Source: a bacterium | GTDB taxonomy: Bacteria > Armatimonadota > JACIXR01 | Reading direction: 5' to 3' | DNA: 52,826 nt | NCBI GenBank assembly: GCA_014360465.1 | Contig: JACIXQ010000006.1 | Location: forward strand, 1-52,826 | In this document: positions 51,166-52,826 of the stretch, in pieces | Numbering within the stretch: the stretch's first letter is position 1 | Layout of the letters: each line of letters starts with the position of its first letter | The notes under the pieces: model-generated | Told to the model about the DNA's origin: nothing | Databases searched by the model: none | What the model saw: the letters and a program-made list of their open reading frames with translations, nothing else | Program-made: the position numbers and the translations under genes

Positions 51166-52826
51166 TTAACCTCCCCCTATTTCATATAAATGTCTTTCAT
51201 AACCAGCGTAAGAATCCTCCCATAAACCGTCCTTCACTTCTATAATCCTGTCCTCAAAGAGAACTTTGGCTTTCTTTTTCCCCTTTAGGGAGGGCAGGGC
51301 GAATCTGATCCCTCGCTGAGCTTCCTTACTGCTGTTGATTGTCAAAACATATAGCTTACCTTTATATTCTTTGAGCAAGAGGTGGATGTTAGGATTATTT
51401 ACTTCTATCTTCCTCTTGCTCTCGGGTGAAGTTAAAACAGGGCTTAATCGCTGTAGCTCTTTGCCTATTCTTAACATAGTTTGCCAAATTTGGGGATTTT
51501 TTCGAGCGTCTGGAAAGTTCCAGTAAAGGATGCCGTTTGCCCCGTGGATTATGGCGAGATAGGTCATCGCATATTCCTCCTCAGGGGTTGCTTCGGAGGT
51601 GGATTGGGTAACCATAAACACTGGTTTTTCCCCTTTTACTGCCCTTTTGAGGACATCTGTGGACTTCGCAACCTTTATTATCTCTCTGCTGTAATCGCTA
51701 ATAGGATAAACATCGGTGGCTATTATATCCACCGTGTCCGCATATTGATAGATATTGCTATCCGCCCAGGGCATAACCACTGTAAAGGTAGGATGATTGG
51801 GGTCGGTCTTATGAAGGAGCTCTGTGGCAAGGCGCATTTCGGGAGGTGGGACAGTCCACTGGGAATGGTCTGGCTCATCACAGGTATACCAGGCGAAAAC
51901 GGCGGGATGGTCAAGCAAAGGCTTTATCGCCTCGGATGCTTTCCAGGGTAGATGAGCCCGTAGGACACCCTCCAGATTAACCGAGACCATAATGCCGTTT
52001 CTCTCACAGCGGTCAAGGAAATTTCTTCCAGGTGTACCCGGTCCAGGGTCCCTACATATTAGATTGAAACCTGTTCCTGCTAAATCCTCAGGCTCAGCAT
52101 TATAAAAACCGAGAGGGAAAAAGGGTTTACCGTTCAAATAGATTTGTGTTCCCTTAATCTCCACCTTGCTTGCTTTTCTCTTAGGGAAAATTTTCTCCCT
52201 TTCTATCTCTCCTCCTTCTCTAATGAGGGAGACAGCATCCACATAGAGCGTTCCTCTACCCACATTGAATATATAAAGGGCGAGGGGTCCTATCTCCTTT
52301 AACACCCTTATTTGATACTCGTATTTTTCCCATTTAGAAGGAACATCGAAGCGAGGTGAGCGATTATTCTCCGGAATAGCTTCTTCCAAGCTCGGACCAC
52401 CTTCCGCCATCTTTAAGAGAATCCAAAACATCTTCACTCCCTCTCCTTTCCCCTTTGCATAAAATGTCAGTCTATAATCCCCTGGTTTAAGGTTAAGGAA
52501 AGCCGATGGGGAAGTGTATATACCACCCCTTCCTTCTTTTTGGCAGATAATAGCTGCGGAAGCTTCCCCGGAGAAAGCATCTTCGCCTGTTCCACTTCCA
52601 AATATGTAAACGCCTCCATCCCATTGTCCCCAAGAGCCCCAGTAAAGGAAGCCAAGTTCAAAATCTCCATTTTTGATGAGGTTATTTGGTGGTGCGAGAA
52701 GGGGCTTTACCGAGAGTCCACGAGTAAGCCAGCTATCGTCGTCCTTACCTTTGGTAAGGCGGATGTTGTCTATGTAGATTATTCCGCTCGGTTTCTCAGA
52801 GTAAAAGGTGATCTCCCTGATCGAGG
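51166..52826 (-). CDS. Secreted glycosidase-like protein, cut by the right edge
   Basis: The frame continues past the ORF-style start at 52437 (a GTG inside the domain) to the window's right edge, so at least 553 codons are coding and the N-terminus lies outside. Reading from the edge, the visible protein opens with a fragment (EITFYSEKPSGIIYIDNIRL), then a CBM4/9-like domain (LIKNGDFELGFLYWGSW, YRLTFYAKGKGEGVKMFWIL) and a second such end (TLYVDAVSLIREGGEIE). The rest is a TIM barrel of glycosidase type: LNGKPFFPLGFYN, FAWYTCDEPDHSQW with a candidate acid Glu, and IYWNFPDARKNPQ-like late segments. The exact GH family is unclear. Confidence 0.82.
   Translation of the reverse strand, partial: SIREITFYSEKPSGIIYIDNIRLTKGKDDDSWLTRGLSVKPLLAPPNNLIKNGDFELGFLYWGSWGQWDGGVYIFGSGTGEDAFSGEASAAIICQKEGRGGIYTSPSAFLNLKPGDYRLTFYAKGKGEGVKMFWILLKMAEGGPSLEEAIPENNRSPRFDVPSKWEKYEYQIRVLKEIGPLALYIFNVGRGTLYVDAVSLIREGGEIEREKIFPKRKASKVEIKGTQIYLNGKPFFPLGFYNAEPEDLAGTGFNLICRDPGPGTPGRNFLDRCERNGIMVSVNLEGVLRAHLPWKASEAIKPLLDHPAVFAWYTCDEPDHSQWTVPPPEMRLATELLHKTDPNHPTFTVVMPWADSNIYQYADTVDIIATDVYPISDYSREIIKVAKSTDVLKRAVKGEKPVFMVTQSTSEATPEEEYAMTYLAIIHGANGILYWNFPDARKNPQIWQTMLRIGKELQRLSPVLTSPESKRKIEVNNPNIHLLLKEYKGKLYVLTINSSKEAQRGIRFALPSLKGKKKAKVLFEDRIIEVKDGLWEDSYAGYERHLYEIGGG

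Noticed and set aside
1-52826. tRNA, rRNA, riboswitch or CRISPR features
   Set aside because: I found no CCA-ended cloverleaf, no rRNA-like blocks and no regularly spaced repeats; the only repeats are those listed.

Overview
The window looks like a chromosomal segment of a free-living, diderm, probably thermophilic bacterium of the Armatimonadota (Fervidibacter-like) or a nearby lineage. This is an inference from two DUF1559-type prepilins with the N-terminal block [20 protein letters not shown], several large secreted glycoside-hydrolase-like proteins ending in a DUF4091 signature, a predicted outer-membrane barrel, and moderate GC. No phylogenetic marker for a firm placement is present. I see no rRNA, tRNA, CRISPR array, transposase or phage gene.

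Layout. (1) 1-6432, minus strand: exported proteins (a stalk-domain protein, a large HELGH metalloprotease-like protein, a transglutaminase-like protein). A 174-bp promoter and leader block occurs twice, at 1-174 and 4436-4610. The second copy drives the metalloprotease gene, whose signal-peptide region is interrupted by a GC-rich inverted repeat carrying (CG)7 that puts it out of frame. (2) 6448-9015: an MNT/HEPN pair translationally coupled to a Gfo/Idh/MocA oxidoreductase, converging on a nitrilase-superfamily gene. (3) 9134-13492: a DUF1559 prepilin, a CBM9/DUF4091 secreted hydrolase and a short ArgA-type acetyltransferase. (4) 13499-22387, minus strand: a tightly packed run of 14 genes. 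In transcription order they are a TIM-barrel isomerase, HD-GYP, macro domain, lytic transglycosylase (apparently started at CTG), zinc-ribbon coiled coil, RNase HI, SagB-type oxidoreductase, TIGR00725 protein, acylphosphatase, endonuclease III, endonuclease IV, ECF sigma, anti-sigma and an exported protein. (5) 22476-36164: an FmdE-like gene, then minus-strand genes for secreted or catabolic proteins: parallel beta-helix, Tat-exported fucose-isomerase-like protein, flavoprotein, DUF2341/DUF4091 hydrolase, nucleoside hydrolase, six-hairpin protein and penicillin-acylase-like enzyme. (6) 36219-42590, plus strand: a sugar ABC permease and binding protein without an ATPase, a DUF123 nuclease-like protein, then a zinc-uptake block (small CPIC membrane protein, His-rich barrel, ZnuA, ZnuC, ZnuB) with its own promoter. 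(7) 42712-47315, minus strand: ROK kinase, MutS2, cytidylate kinase and PlsC. (8) 47460-51136: a small repeat protein, an autoregulated GntR/LacI regulator, a second prepilin, a small membrane protein, and decayed copies of the small membrane protein and the repeat protein. (9) 51166 to the right edge: a secreted glycosidase-like gene cut by the window.

Functionally, the accessory part suits an organism that degrades complex glycans and peptides outside the cell and imports sugars and zinc. The housekeeping part holds repair and envelope genes. Several genes start within a few bases of a good -10 box, so leaderless mRNAs appear common here.
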